Notes under the pieces: generated by a model
Database searches by the model: none
Told to the model about the DNA's origin: nothing
What the model saw: only the letters and a program-made list of their open reading frames with translations
Part shown: positions 25,591 to 38,559 of the stretch, one piece after another
Position numbering within the stretch: position 1 is the stretch's first letter
How the letters are laid out: every line of letters begins with the position of its first letter
Made by a program: the position numbers and the translations under genes
Source: Trogon surrucura
Lineage: Eukaryota; Chordata; Aves; Trogoniformes; Trogonidae
Reading direction: 5' to 3'
Length of the DNA: 64,000 nucleotides
NCBI GenBank assembly: GCA_020746105.1
Contig: CM036620.1
Location: 44,970,706-45,034,705 of the forward strand

Positions 25591-27650
25591 TCAGAATCTG
25601 TTAATTTACTTAAGATGGTTTTCCACCTACAGAAATATTTGATGTGTCAACCAGAGAAATGTGGATGAAGACTGGCAACCAAGAGCTTGCCTTGCACCAC
25701 AGAAGCTCCAGACTTAAAATCTCATCAATAAATTTCAAATTACCTTCACTGCAAACCCGTCTCATACTTCAAGGGCTCACACGCAGAGGTGAAGAGGTTC
25801 ATGTAGGAGGTCACTGAATCGGTGAGAGCAATTGTCTGCATGATAAATGGGTTGATTTGAGGGCAATAGCTCTTGAACTTTCACCCAATAAGCTAAATTT
25901 GATAGATTTAGACAGTTGAAATGAAGAAAGTCATGGGACATCCTGTCACAGCTCTTTCCTCTGTCATTGTCACTTTCAGTAGTTTTAGACTATTTTTTAA
26001 CTGTGGCTCTGCTGATGCCATAAAAAGTTGTATAACAGGAATGCCCTCACATCTCTATGACACATTTTCAGTGTCTACATGTTTGGGTCCTTGGAAGAAC
26101 ATCAGTTGCTTTAGTATGTGTTCTAAAGGTTGATTCTTTGCTCTACTATTGTGGAAATACCACATTTCTAAATGTGTACGGCAAAGCCTGTAGCTATAGT
26201 TTGATGTATACTTGATAGCACCTTAGGAATGGAACAATAAGCACTCTTCATTCCTGCTCTTTTTGTGTGTTGAATATTAACATCATGAGAGAAGGTTTTA
26301 CAACAAGTAGAACAAATTGTTTAAAATGACACCACCACTTCTGAGCAGTCTCTTCTGCCTTAATATTCACTTAATGAATTGTCTAACAATAGCATGCATT
26401 TTCAAAATCACTCAAAAGATTTTAACAACGTATGACCAGAGGGTCAAGAGTAACAGAAAGCAGAGCAGATTCCAAAGCAATTTAGTACATTTTATGACTG
26501 CCAACTGTTCTTTTTGTATGCACTTTAAATCCAAGTCAAGTTGCAAATGAATTGATTCTGGTGATCTCAATTTAGGATTATAAAACAGTATGTTTTTTAT
26601 ATATATATATTTACATATATATGTTATAAAAAACAGTATGTTTTATATCCGACTGAAGAAGGCTGATGTCTGCTCAAGCAGCGAGAAAGTTTCCCAATGC
26701 CTGTAATATTTTACTTTAACGGAAGATAGTAGCTTCCATATTACTAGGATTTTTCTATGTGATTATTGTTCAGGAACAGCTTGTATGAGAACCTGTAAAT
26801 ATCTGTTGATAATTTTAAAAATTTGTCATTTTATTAGACTTTTTTTTTCCCACTGGTGTGTTACACTCCAGTTTCTTTTTCTAGTGGGGATGGTTGTGAA
26901 GAATACCACCTGTTGTTACCAGTTGTGTGAAAGGTTTTCAAGCTTCTTGTTAGTTATAACACCTTTCCTGTGAATATCATTCCAACAGAGTAATCTAGCT
27001 AAAGAGACACGAAGGTCTCACCGGGAGGAAGACGAGACAAAGCACTGAATTCTAGCTATGTATATGTAAGCAATTATCTGTAGCTGCTCACTATTTCAAA
27101 ATAATTGGATCAACAGTGTGTTTTCTTCAAGTATAGAGTAACCCTTACTGCTAGTTTTTGGCCACACCTTGATTCGTGTTGTAAGCAAGGCACAACTGTC
27201 CTGTGTAAAGGAAGTCCAGAGCAAGCGAGAATGGGAGGTATTAGTGTATCTATAATGATATCTGTTCTTATTATAGATTACTTCAAATGTTTGCTTTACT
27301 TCATCCTATTATTTTTTTGGTATGCTGGATCTTAACAAATACAACTGAATATAAAATTTCTTGTTCAACAATGAAATAGAAATATACTGCTTAGAGATAC
27401 TGATTTCTGGGAAAAAAATCACAGTGTGAAGTGACACACTGAAAATCCAAATACTTCAGGTGTGACCTGTATGAAATCATCTGAATATTCTTTTTGTGCT
27501 TTTGTACTCATTCTTTTTTCTGAAGAGTTAGGTTTTAGTCAGACAACTTTCTGCTTATTAAATCTCTTTCTGATGAACTCTGCAGTGAACAGAGTCTGTC
27601 TATTCACAGGATGCTTATGATGCATTCATTGTGGTTTTTTAATTAAGTAG
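25591..27650. other. Unique AT-rich DNA, no gene recognised
   Basis: No gene or named repeat. Contains the TA-rich inverted repeat at 26579-26647. Confidence 0.6.
26579..26647. repeat. TA-rich inverted repeat with 23-bp arms
   Basis: Left arm 26579-26601 and right arm 26625-26647 are reverse complements at 20 of 23 positions, with the mismatches confined to the centre. The spacer is 23 bases of mostly alternating A and T. Each arm also contains the same 15-mer, AAAACAGTATGTTTT (26582-26596 and 26630-26644), in direct orientation. This DNA could extrude as a cruciform. It may be a slipped-strand duplication product or a tiny remnant of a terminal-inverted-repeat element. Confidence 0.85.
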
Positions 27651-28011
27651 AATCATAGAATTGTTTAGGTTGGAAAAGACCTTTAAGATCGAGTCCAACC
27701 ATTAACCTAGCAATGCCAAGTCACCACCATACTATGTGCTGAAGTGACACATCTACATATCTTTTAAATACCTCTGGGGATGGTGACTCAACCACTTCCC
27801 TGAGCAGCCTGTTCCAGTCTTTGATAATCCTTTTGTTGAAGAAATTTTTCCAAATATCCAATGTAAACCTCCCATGGTGCAGCTTGAGGCCATTTGCTCT
27901 CGTCCAATGGCTTGTTACTTGGAGAAGAGACTGATCCACACCTCGTTACAACCTCCTGTCAAGTAGTTGTGGAGACTGATAAGGTGTCCCCTCACTCTAC
28001 TCCAAACTGAA
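27651..28011 (-). mobile_element. Older CR1 LINE fragment, minus strand
   Basis: Minus-strand 3' piece of a CR1. The tail reads as AATCATAGAATTGTTTAGGT on the plus strand. Coding traces include FFNKRIIKDWNRLLREVVES and SPEVFKRYVDVSL, matching the ORF2 C-terminus. It is more diverged than the copies at 12.8 and 58.4 kb, with stops and altered residues, suggesting an older insertion of a different CR1 subfamily. The inner boundary near 28011 is fuzzy. Confidence 0.9.
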
Positions 28012-29127
28012 GTGGAGAATCTCATTCTGTGACTAAAATGATTGATTTTTCTTTCCTGTACTATTTTAAGGATTGCATGTAAATGATGACTCTTATACAA
28101 GCTTAAAAAAAAAATGGTGAAAAGCTCTAATATTTATCCATAATGTGTGTTCAGTATCAGTATGGGTGAATGTTTACCTTTTTCTTGGTGTCAGATTCAA
28201 TATTTTTGATGATTAGATAATACCTTGTTTGTGGTTTTGTTCATTTGTGAGCTGAGTGGAAGTGAAAGTGAATACACAAGGCATCGCATCAAGATTTCAG
28301 TAGAAGTCCTTTTCTGAGGAATGGATTCGTAGGTGTCTTGAGTTCTGCTGTTTGAATCAGAATGGAGTATGCATAAAATGCTGATAACAGTACAAGTGGC
28401 TATTAGAGTTGCTAGGCTTTTGTATTTATTTACACAGATGTAATTAACCAATATGCAGCACAGAGGAGAATTAAGTCCAGTAACCTTAACAGCAAAATTA
28501 GTTTATCCTGCAGTAGCTATTTTTAAGTAATGCAAGAACAATGGAAGCTGAAGAAGTATGAGGAAGCAAAGTTCCCATTTGCCTCGAGTAACCTTTAGCA
28601 AATTGTTGTAATTGTAAAGGGTTCAACAGATAAAAATAATTAAAATGGAACTTAAATTTTATATAAATCATACTATTAAGAAGAGAGGCCTTAAAATGAC
28701 GTAACTAAAGGAGTCCTAATGAAAATGTAAAGAAACTGCAATTGTCAGCATAGTAGCAATGCTTGTACTGAGCAGGGCACTAAGGTTTCCAATCACAAAA
28801 TTCTGTTTTAGATAGCTGTGTGAGAAACTTTGAGAAGATCCTTTAAAGGTTGAAGGCTGATTTTGCTGTCCCTATTTCATCAGCTAGTCAGCCATGTCTT
28901 ACATTTAATTCTGAGCCTCATCCCTTCATTTGTTTGTTTTGGACCCGATGCCTCTGTAGAATTCACATTTGACACCTATTCAGTCTGAGGAAATTGCTCA
29001 TTGGTGCCTTCTCTTTTGTCACTAATGTGTCCATGAAGCACAATTTCATTCCTTCTCTTTTCTCCAAGTTTTTTACCGCTGAAATCTGGGAAAAGAATCT
29101 GAGATAAAACCATGAATGCTGATGTTT

Positions 29128-29139
29128 CCCCCCCCCCCC
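29128..29139. repeat. C12 homopolymer
   Basis: Twelve consecutive C residues. On the minus strand this is a G-run, which is polymorphism-prone. There are not enough further G-tracts nearby for a standard G-quadruplex. Confidence 0.9.
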
Positions 29140-31455
29140 TTATCTGTATGAAGTTGTTAGAATACTGTATACACTGTGTGCATACATATGACAAGCACCA
29201 GCAGAGGCTTAGCTGGCTTTCAGCTAGAAAACAGGCATTAGCCACAGGTCACAGTATTAACATAGATATAGAAAAAACATTCCAAAGGAAAACATGAAAA
29301 TTAACATATATAAGCACAACGATTTTTTATAAAGTACACATTAACTCTCTCAGTGCCATTTTATAGTATGTACTCATGAGTGACACAAGGGCCTGGGGCA
29401 CTTTCAAGTCCTAAGTGATCTTACAATGCCGCATCTGCACGACAGTGCTTTGGTATGTTAGGGTTCTGCAGTGATGGGGATTGTCCTATATCTAGTATTA
29501 GATATAGAGAGGTTATAGCAAGAAAAGGGAATATGAAGCCCTGCTGGAACTCGTTAACCCTTACAGAATACATATGCATGGCCCGTCTCTTCAGCACATA
29601 CTGCCCTGGGAAGAACATGAGGCTAACAAGGCTGTAAGAATGGCGTGGTTATACTCCACAGACCTGCTCGTGTGTCATTTGTAGTCGGTATTCTGAGGTG
29701 CAGAGGTGGTAAGATTTACCAGCGGTCACAAGGAAACCTGTATCAAAAGCTGAAACTGAATCCAGACCATCCTGTGCCTAAGTTAAATTCCTGGGTGCTT
29801 TCTCTCCCACAGTGATTATTAATGCTTTTATGTTAGTACTGCCTCATTTGAATGTGGTAAATAGTGGGTTAGACAACAAGTTAGGAAAGAAACCTAGCTC
29901 AGTCCGATTTGCAGATTTTCTTGAAGTATCACTCAAGAGCAAGGGAGCTTCAGAGATCTTTTTAGTACAAAACCCAATGTTGAATTCTATTATATTTACT
30001 GTTGCAAAAACTGAATTCCTTTTTTGCTTTTGAAATGTTCACCATTTCTCTGAGAGTATGCATGGTTTATTCCGCACTGGAAGATAAGCTAAAATGTTCT
30101 TTTTGCAGAATTTGTTTTCTCAGGGTTCGTAAAAAAACATGGCTAAAAATGTACAGTCTTTAAGCAGATACCTGTTGTTTTTACAGATTTATTTTTATTT
30201 CAGTTACTAGTGTTGGGTTTGGTCTATCAGAAAAGTTACTTACAATCTGAACTTCAAAAAATTCATAATGTGAGCAGATACAGTGTATATCATGAGTCAT
30301 GTAGAAAGCTGTGAGGGGAAGGGGGGAATCTCAAGGAGAAGGTTAAAAACTGCTTGATGGCACACAGATATATTGTATTTTAGGTTAAGCCTTAGGGAGC
30401 TTAGGTTTTAAATCAGTATGCAGAAGTTTTGTTTTCCTTTTATCTTGACTGTTGAGTGTGTATATAACATTTTTCTGCAGAGAAAAAAATGAGGTTACAG
30501 GTGGGTAAAATTAAATTTGATGGGTTAAAGATTGAAGTTATGCCTTGATCCAGCCTCTTAGGAAGATAAGAGAGGAACCGTGGTGCTGAAGCATACACTA
30601 GGTCACTGCAGCGCTTATCTGCATGCTGTTTATTACACTCAGTATATACTGCTACTCCAACAGATGGAAATACAGAAGGATGTACAGTTGGCTGTTTTGT
30701 AGGATCCATGTGTATTGCTTCTCTCAGAAGCAGTTTTTTCTTCTAATTGACCACAGATAGTAGATCTCTTTCTCTTAGAACAGTGAAAGCCAGAAAGCCA
30801 TAGCTGACAGCAGGCTGACTGCATTTCCCTTTTACAACAACTTGCATAGATTACCGGTTCTCTGAAAAATATCTCTGGAGTTTTAGAAATTTTTGATATG
30901 CAGTAATACTATCTAATATTAACAATCATTTCTTTGTGGCAACTTTTTCATACACTGGTGTAGCAAATCGAAAATCAGCTGCAAAGGTGATTCCAAACTG
31001 TCATTTATTTAGGCTTCTTTTAGCCATAGCAGAAGTACTTCCTGTTCTTTTCTGGAATCTTCAATTAATAAATTAATTAGACTGTTCTTAATAATTTCCT
31101 TTTGTTGTTGGGGAAATAGTGGCACGGAGTGCAAGTGCTGTAGTTCAAATAATAGTTCTATGTACTGTCTGGATATCTCAGGAATAATATAAAGAGAAAT
31201 TTCAGCAATATTGAAAAGAGTAAACATAAATTCTAAAAAATAAGAAAGAAATTCAGTGACCCTTAAAGAAATAAAGATAGAAGTACAGTAATAAAGACAC
31301 TAGAGATTTGACTCAAAAGATCTGTTATACTCCTGCCTCTTCTAATGTTTTCCTGTGTAGCTGTAGGCAAATCTCTTTGTATTTCCATTAACCTTCAAAA
31401 CCAAGCAATACTGATTACTGCTTTGTTTTTGTTGTTTACTTTAACATGCTTACTA

Positions 31456-31496
31456 GAGACATTGCAGAAAAAATAGCCATTTTTTCTGTAATCTCC
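31456..31496. repeat. Short imperfect hairpin
   Basis: A perfect 10-bp stem (CAGAAAAAAT with ATTTTTTCTG, loop AGCC) extends outward, after a mismatch and a bulge, to about 17 paired positions. It is too short for a normal microRNA precursor. It could be a fossil of a small inverted-repeat transposon or chance. Confidence 0.7.
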
Positions 31497-33162
31497 TGGC
31501 TTATTATTCCTGCACTAGCTTTTCTTTGCTTTCCAGCTGTAGAAGTCAAATATAGGTCCTGCAGATCTACCAACTGCAGGAAAAGAAGTTTGGCTCCCTC
31601 TTTCCAGGAGGCCAGTTTGACAAAAATTTTAATCAATTTATAACCCACAGTGTGCCATTAGTTGAGGAATGGAACATAGATCTGAATTAAATAAAATGCC
31701 ACTCATAGTCGGGAGTCCTTTGGAGCTGTTACCATTACAATAAGTTATTTTATTACTGCATGGAAGTATTGATTTATGAGCACACAATAAATCCAAAGAA
31801 TAGGCACATTTATAACACAGAAGAAAGATGTATGAGGAAAAAAATATACATTCCTTCACATGTTATTTTTTAGAATATGCAATGTTTTTAATGAATAAAA
31901 GAAAATATATATCATAAAAATGAAGTGATAGCTGTAGTAACTAACATAAGAGAATAGCATTATATAAAAACTCCTGCAAAACAATGGGATTGAAGTTCTT
32001 AACTGCCAGATCACATGTGAAAACTGGCTGAATATCCTTTGTCTTTCGTGCCATTGCAAAGGAATCACCTGCATTGTTCCAGTGTAATTCCACTCTTTAC
32101 ACCTTGGTGCGATGTTGACACAGAATTTTGTCTGAGCCGCACAGCAGGCTGCCTCCTGATGGACATTTATCAGTATTAACCCTGTTCTTCTAGACAGCAT
32201 CCTGAATGGGTTTTTGATTTTGGGGACCACAGAAGTTATGAAGACCATATATCCATTACTGACCAGATGCCAGCAAACGCTCAGGATGCAGATTGCTTTT
32301 TATCTCTATGTGGCAAACCCTTTATTAAGGACAGATTGGCTCTACTGCTCCCATTTTACAAATCAGAAAACTGAAACATGGAATGTCTGTTATTAAAAGT
32401 TTTGCTGGCAGGACACAGCTGTTCTGCATGGTTACTTGTTCGCAGAGCATGCTTCTTGACTTCCACCAGATTTTCTGTGATAATTATAGTATAAGAGGCT
32501 GACCTAGCATGTACAGTAGATAATTTATCACTTCAAGGTGGAAATATAGATTTTTCTATCCCATTGTTTTCCAACTGTTCTCACTTTCATGCACACACAA
32601 CCAAGGTCTTACTTGTGGATTGTTCCATTTCTGGAGGGAAAGTAGGTGAACTTCTAAATACTCTTTCATTGTCTGTTAACAATACAGAAATAAAACAAGT
32701 ACACTGACACTGTATTGTGTATTCATGACACTGAAATGAAAAGATTGGAAGGTTGTTTGTCACCAAAAAATTTAATGTAGTTGTTTAGACATCCTGAAGT
32801 ACATAATTTTCATTAAACTATTTTAGAATCTTCCCATTTAAAGAAAATTTTTAAAGGAAGTTTGAAAGAAAATGAAGTTCTAACCTAAACTTCTGTTGTT
32901 CTGAGAATACAAACATGAGTTCCCTAAGTTCTCCAGCCCTTAGGGGAATAAAGGAAAAAAAGTGCTTCAGAAAATTGTTCACCACTGACATTCACTAGTT
33001 TTAGAAAAAATAATTTGGTTCAGCTGATGTCCTTTTAATCTAGCGCTCCTTACCTGACATTGGTAAAAGTCCCTGCCAAATACCAGTTTTAAGTGCTGAT
33101 TTAAGCCTTTGAAGGTTTTAATGGGTCTCAAGTAATGCCATAGTCCTTATGCTGGCACACAG

Positions 33163-33311
33163 CCCAGGATGAATTTAGCATTTCGTGGCAAGAGCTGGGT
33201 ATCTACCCATTTTCTAAATGTGTGAGGAGGGCGGAGCTGGGCATTGCAGTCCCCAGGCAGCTGCCGAAAGTGGAAGAAACAGAACTGCTGCACTGGTATC
33301 GCGACTACCAG
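33163..33311 (+). CDS. Candidate internal coding exon (unidentified protein)
   Basis: A 149-base plus-strand block flanked by AG (33161-33162) and by CAG|GTAACA at its right edge. In one frame it stays open, giving two bases plus 49 codons and ending on a codon boundary. Phrases include DEFSISWQELGIYPFSKC and VEETELLHWYRDYQ, which look like real protein. Five CpGs survive in a CpG-poor region, hinting at selection. Against it: the acceptor has a poor pyrimidine tract, other frames are open here too, and I do not recognise the protein. If real, the next exon would be in phase 0, as one frame of the 55545-55592 block is. A noncoding exon or chance patch is also possible. Confidence 0.25.
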
Positions 33312-34849
33312 GTAACAGGCACCAGCTGGGGCTTTGTGTCCTTTGGCATATGACTCTGCTCATTCTGCTCCAAAGCTTTCTGGGAGCTCTAGGTGTTTTG
33401 GAAGGCACCGTTCTACCATGTGGACCACGTCTGTCACAGGTGTCAGCCTTAGAAGCACGAAGGCTGCTTCTTCTTCTCCTCTTGGTAATTCCTCCGTTAG
33501 CTGCAATTTGCCAAGTAAATGGAGCAACTAGAAATCTTGAAAGTGAAAAGATTATGGGAGAAGAACTTTGCAAATAACAAATTGTAAATATTTGAATGCT
33601 TTGAATATACAAAATCAAGCAATCTGTAAAGCAATAAACAAGCATTTTAATCATGTACTAAACTGTTATGCTTCACAAAAGATACATGACATCTTGTTCT
33701 TTATTACTGTTTTTATGGATGTTTATCTTAATGTTTTTGAAGGTTCCGCTCTAGTCTTTGACAGGCTTTCCAAGAATGGACAATGAGTAAAGCTGAGATT
33801 TTCTTTTCTGCTTCCTAGAGTATTTAAAGCAAGATAAAAGAAACATAATGGTTTTGAACGTTTTTTATAATTTTACTTTTAATGCCTAATGCTGAACAAT
33901 GTTTTCTTTGTTTATTTTGTCATGGGGAGACTAAGCAGCCAAGAGATTATTTAGCTATGAATAGGCACAGTTAAGTAAATCAAGCTATTCTGCAGGTTAC
34001 CAAGATTTTGGCTTGCTTACTGAAGGACTGCTGATTGGGTGTTTCTCAGTGATTCATATCCCCTCCACACTGGCAATACAATCTAACACTAACCCAGAGC
34101 TGTCGAGAAGTGGGAGGCAGCAGCACTGTTTCATGTCAGTCTCACTGCACAATACGCAGAAGCTGCAGAATCTCCAACATGCTGTTCTCTACGCCACGTC
34201 TTCAAATGCTGGGAAGTTTGGGAGGCCTCTGCAGGTCTAGGACTTGTGATGTCTGTGACAAGTAAACGGAGAGCACAGGGAAGGAAGTGGCACCAAATTT
34301 TGCACCACGGAGTTGTAACTAGTCTGCTTCCAAAATAGCACAAGCACTTTCTGGCCAATTGATTAAATAAAAAGGGGAGAGAAAAGGGTATAAAAGCAGC
34401 AATTACAGCGGGAGTTAGCCTTTTGAGAGGATTTCGGTGGTTGGTTATCAACATACCTCTTTTTGCCTGTTGATCAACATCCACTGTGATCAAGATACCT
34501 TCGAGAAAAACTAGTTTCTTCTCTTTCTGAAAACTAAAGACACAGCTGTAATGTAGTGAATATCTTTGCATAAGGAACTTTCTTCTGTTTCTTCTGCATT
34601 CCACTGTCTCACACTGTATATCCTGGAAATCAAAAACTCAATGAAGTGTTAAGAATGGAATAGTCCCCCACTGCTTTAAGGCACCTCAGATATAGACTTA
34701 GTCATTCCTGAACTCCCCCTTTCTTCCCTGTTGAAGTGTTTCAGACAGACCTTTAAGGTCAACTGACCCACATTTTTTTATTTAGTTCCTATTCTGTCAT
34801 GTTTTTATCGCTGGGACATTTTGACTGCCAGTAAAATACCCCTCGTGGC

Positions 34850-35100
34850 CACTCTACATCTCCTCGCTCTCATCTTCTTCATGTTTCTGTGATCCTCACA
34901 AAGTGTCTTGGGCTCCCTTTAATCCTTTCTCCCTTTTCTGAACTCTATTTTCATCTTCCACCAGTTCCCTTCTGCCATTCCCATTCTGTCAGCTCCCTTC
35001 GAGAACGTTTTACTCTCTTGCTCTCATGCTCTCCCTCCTCCTTCCCTCTTCCTTCTTCTGCATGTAAAGCATACCTGACTGTCTACCTACATTTTTCTTC
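34850..35100. repeat. Pyrimidine-rich tract
   Basis: About 250 bases on the plus strand made mostly of C and T with few purines, with strong strand asymmetry. It is not a simple tandem repeat. Such tracts may form triplex DNA, or may be the pyrimidine-rich part of an unrecognised repeat. A frame at 34889-35107 is a by-product of the composition. Confidence 0.55.
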
Positions 35101-38100
35101 CCAGTAAACAAAATCAGATACACAGAACCCCTTAACCAAGAGGTTGTGATTTCCAGTTTTTATGATTTCTAGCAGCAGTATTTGCCGTCTTGACATTAGT
35201 TTGTTGGCTTTTACTGTGGAGGTTACAAATACAGGATTTGATTCTCCTTACATTTACACCTATTGTAATATGCTTTCATTTGATTCACTGAAGTTATTCT
35301 TAATTTTTGCAATAGAATCAAGAGGTTAATTGAACTAGGAGGTCAAAAATTTGGATCTATCTCCCTCCAATCCTTTGTAATAAAAGATAGAATATTCCCA
35401 GGGAGAAGTTAAATAGAAGAAATGTTACAGCTTAGAAATAGCTTTTTCTAAATACCTTTTCTAAAAATTATTTGCAAGGCTGTTGGCTGTGTATACATTT
35501 CTTTCACTTCTTAGTTTTGTCCTTTCTTTTGATGTAGTATGAGAATTTGTGAGTGCTGGTGATGGCATATAATTCATTTTGTTGAGTACATTTTTCTGTG
35601 GGTAGATACGAGAATTTGTGAACTGTGAGCCATGTATTTGATCAAAAGCTAATTAATTTATTTAGACTGTAAAAGGAAATTTATCTATCATCTTTATATG
35701 CATCTTCTTTCCTTCTGATATTTCTAACCATATTAGTTCTACATATAAACTGAAAGTAAAATAATAAAAATCTTAAATAGCTTAAAATGCAAAAGAGTTT
35801 TCCAGAGTGAGTGCAATGGGAACAACTTTGTACTGAGGGCATTTAAATTTGTAGTTTTCAAGACAAAAAGTTAATGCTGATTATGACAGATTTTATTTCA
35901 CATTTCATTTTCTGCTTATAATAACTAATGAAAGCTCTTTAGTTTAGAAAATAACTAATTTTTTAATTCTGTTATTGCTAATTGTGAGATAAATGCAGAC
36001 AATAAAAACTGTATAGCTTACTAGGATTAACAGAGACTTCAGGTCTGGTAATTTACAGGAAAATAGTGTGGGTTTTGCAATTTGTGGTATAAAAATATTT
36101 ATTTAGACAAGCGTTTACTTCAAAATTTCCTAATACACCTAACAGATTCCTATCTGAATAGCTGCTTGATATTAAAAGGGATAAATACATGTACAGCTAT
36201 TAAATGAAAAATATACTAGTGGATCTACTACTGACATGCAAGCTGAGAGAGTGTGAGAAGACAAAAGGAAAAGGGAATAGAGGCTGAAAATGGAATAGAA
36301 AAGAGACAAAGCCAGGGAAATGTTCTTAAGATAGGGAAGAAGATAAAGCAAGCCCTTCTTATGAGCGCATTGCCACGTGCAAGACTATGAAAGGCTATCA
36401 CTAGATCTTCATAATAAACGTAAGAGATAATTAAATAAAATCCAGGATCTGAATTTTTCAGTTTTGATTCTTGTCACTCTTCTTCTCCCTTGCAGTACTT
36501 TGTTGTATAGCAGATGGGGTTAGCTCATAGAAATGACTGTAATTTTGTTTGCTGTAGCCACTCTGTTCCAGTATTTTTAATCTGACTTTCCCTTTATCTA
36601 ACTATGCACATTTGAACAACACAATATTTTTCCAATTTTTTTTCTCATTTCTAATCTTGTCAAGTACTGTATTTTCTCTCATTTGGCCTTACCATAGTTT
36701 TATGATGTTCTACAGTGTCATCTCAAATCCGGAAAAGTTCATAACCTTCCAGATATAGTTTGGAAAAAAGATTAATACGTATGTTACAATTATATGCTTC
36801 ACCTATAATGCATATTATCTCCATATTTTGCAAATCTGTTTTTTAAGTAAAATCTGGCATGCAGTTTAAGTTTTTCTTTCTAGAAAATTTACAGACTTAA
36901 AGATACTTATGTACTATATCAGTTTTCTCACTGTTTTTCCCATGTGCTGCAAAGTATCACTTTGGGAGATGTTATGCAGAGTGTATATATGCAACTTCAT
37001 GTGCTTCAGATTTAACAAACCATATAGTGTGAAAAAAAAAACCAGGAAAGGCAAGAGTCTCTTCCTATGCACTTTAACACTAGTTACTCTTTGACCTTTC
37101 AGATCGATTTAAGTCTTGCTGTAGTGGAAGGTGGGTGTTCAGTTCAACAACAGTCCTTCATATGTGTTCCTCATTATGTCATTTCACTCACTGACATGTT
37201 GTGTTATTCCTCAGCTGGCTAAAAATTGCACTCTTGAAAAAAAAAAAAGGCTTCTTCACCTTACTTATTATTAAAGGGGAAGATACAGAAGCAAGTAGAA
37301 GGGTGGGTTAATAATAGGCAACCTGCTTAATTTCTGGCCAATTTGATTAATGTTGTTTTGTGAAATCAGTTTGTTCAAATAAAACTTCTGCTCAAATAAT
37401 ACAAACACACTTGAAGCAAATCGAAAGCTATTAAGTGTCTGTTCCTTATGTGTTGCAAAAACACAGTCTTATCCTATGTTAATATTCACTTTGATAATAT
37501 GAGGACAACTACCATAACTAATACCAATAAAACAGTTCAGGAATAAAACATCTTTAGTGATTTGTGGGCATCTTTTTTCTTATGGGATGTCTTCAGGTAA
37601 AAATGTGTTTGTATATAGGCAAGAAAGCCAAACTAACCAGTGTCCTGGATAAACTGGGAATGAAACACTTAAAATGCAAATAGAACTATTGAATAATTAA
37701 ATAACTCGTAAATAAATAAAAAATCTTACTGGAAAGCAGAAATATCCCTTTTCTTAAAATGGAGTATTCCTAGAATCATTTTTGTTACAGTATCGAGCAT
37801 TTTGGTTTAATGCTAATCTTAGCACCCACTCTGCTCTAAGAGATACTACAGCTATCAGGTGTACGTATTGTATATTGAGAGATATATATATAAAAGTTAG
37901 TCAACCCTAGGTCATGAAAAATGTAGAGTATTTGATGTATCTACGAAGTATTTTTTTAAGTTATCTGTTACTAATATCATAATAAGCTATTATTTTTATT
38001 TTTTTTTTAAATGTAAAATACTTTAAATTTCATCTGTTTTCACATTGAAACATCACAACCTTTGGATATGTTCTAAAGTTTTGTGGTTTACTGGGTTTTG

Positions 38101-38559
38101 GTGTCTTTTTTTCTAACAAAAGCAATGCATCCATTCCCTAGTTGCCTAAAAGTTAACCATGAGAATGCCAACTAAGTTTGCAACAAGGACCAAACAAGTC
38201 ATGTTCAGGACTGCAAAATCCTAGCTGGAAGACTTTTAACTCGATTTCCATGATTCAGAGATAGCAAAGTGAAAGTGTTGATGGGTAGCCAGCAGCTGTA
38301 TTTGACTTTGCTATGTGTTTGGCACTCATGCACAGAAATTTTGGGCCACAGTTACTTAAAACACTCTGCTGCAAGATCCACTAGGGGCCATAACCTTAAC
38401 TTTAAGATTTTAATGTCCTCTTATAGCAGAGCCAAAAACATGGTATATTTTGCCTTTTTTTTTTTTTTTTTATGGTAGCACATCCAGTTAACTATAACTT
38501 GCATAGTTCTGACAGTGGGATTTCCAAAGAGTGTAGAACTTCTTTGAGGCACAGTTCTA

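Larger units (their letters stand above)
28012..33162. other. Unique AT-rich DNA, no gene recognised
   Basis: No named repeat or gene. Contains a C12 homopolymer (29128-29139), a 9-bp perfect hairpin (CTATATCTA stem, 29486-29507) and an imperfect hairpin at 31456-31496. Open frames on both strands are short; the pair at 31436-31648 overlaps that hairpin, which is why both strands give similar peptides. Confidence 0.6.

Noticed and set aside
33214..33654. 146-codon minus-strand frame and overlapping 119-codon plus frame
   Set aside because: Both arise because stop codons are rare in this GC-richer patch; arginine- and leucine-rich low-quality peptides with no domain.
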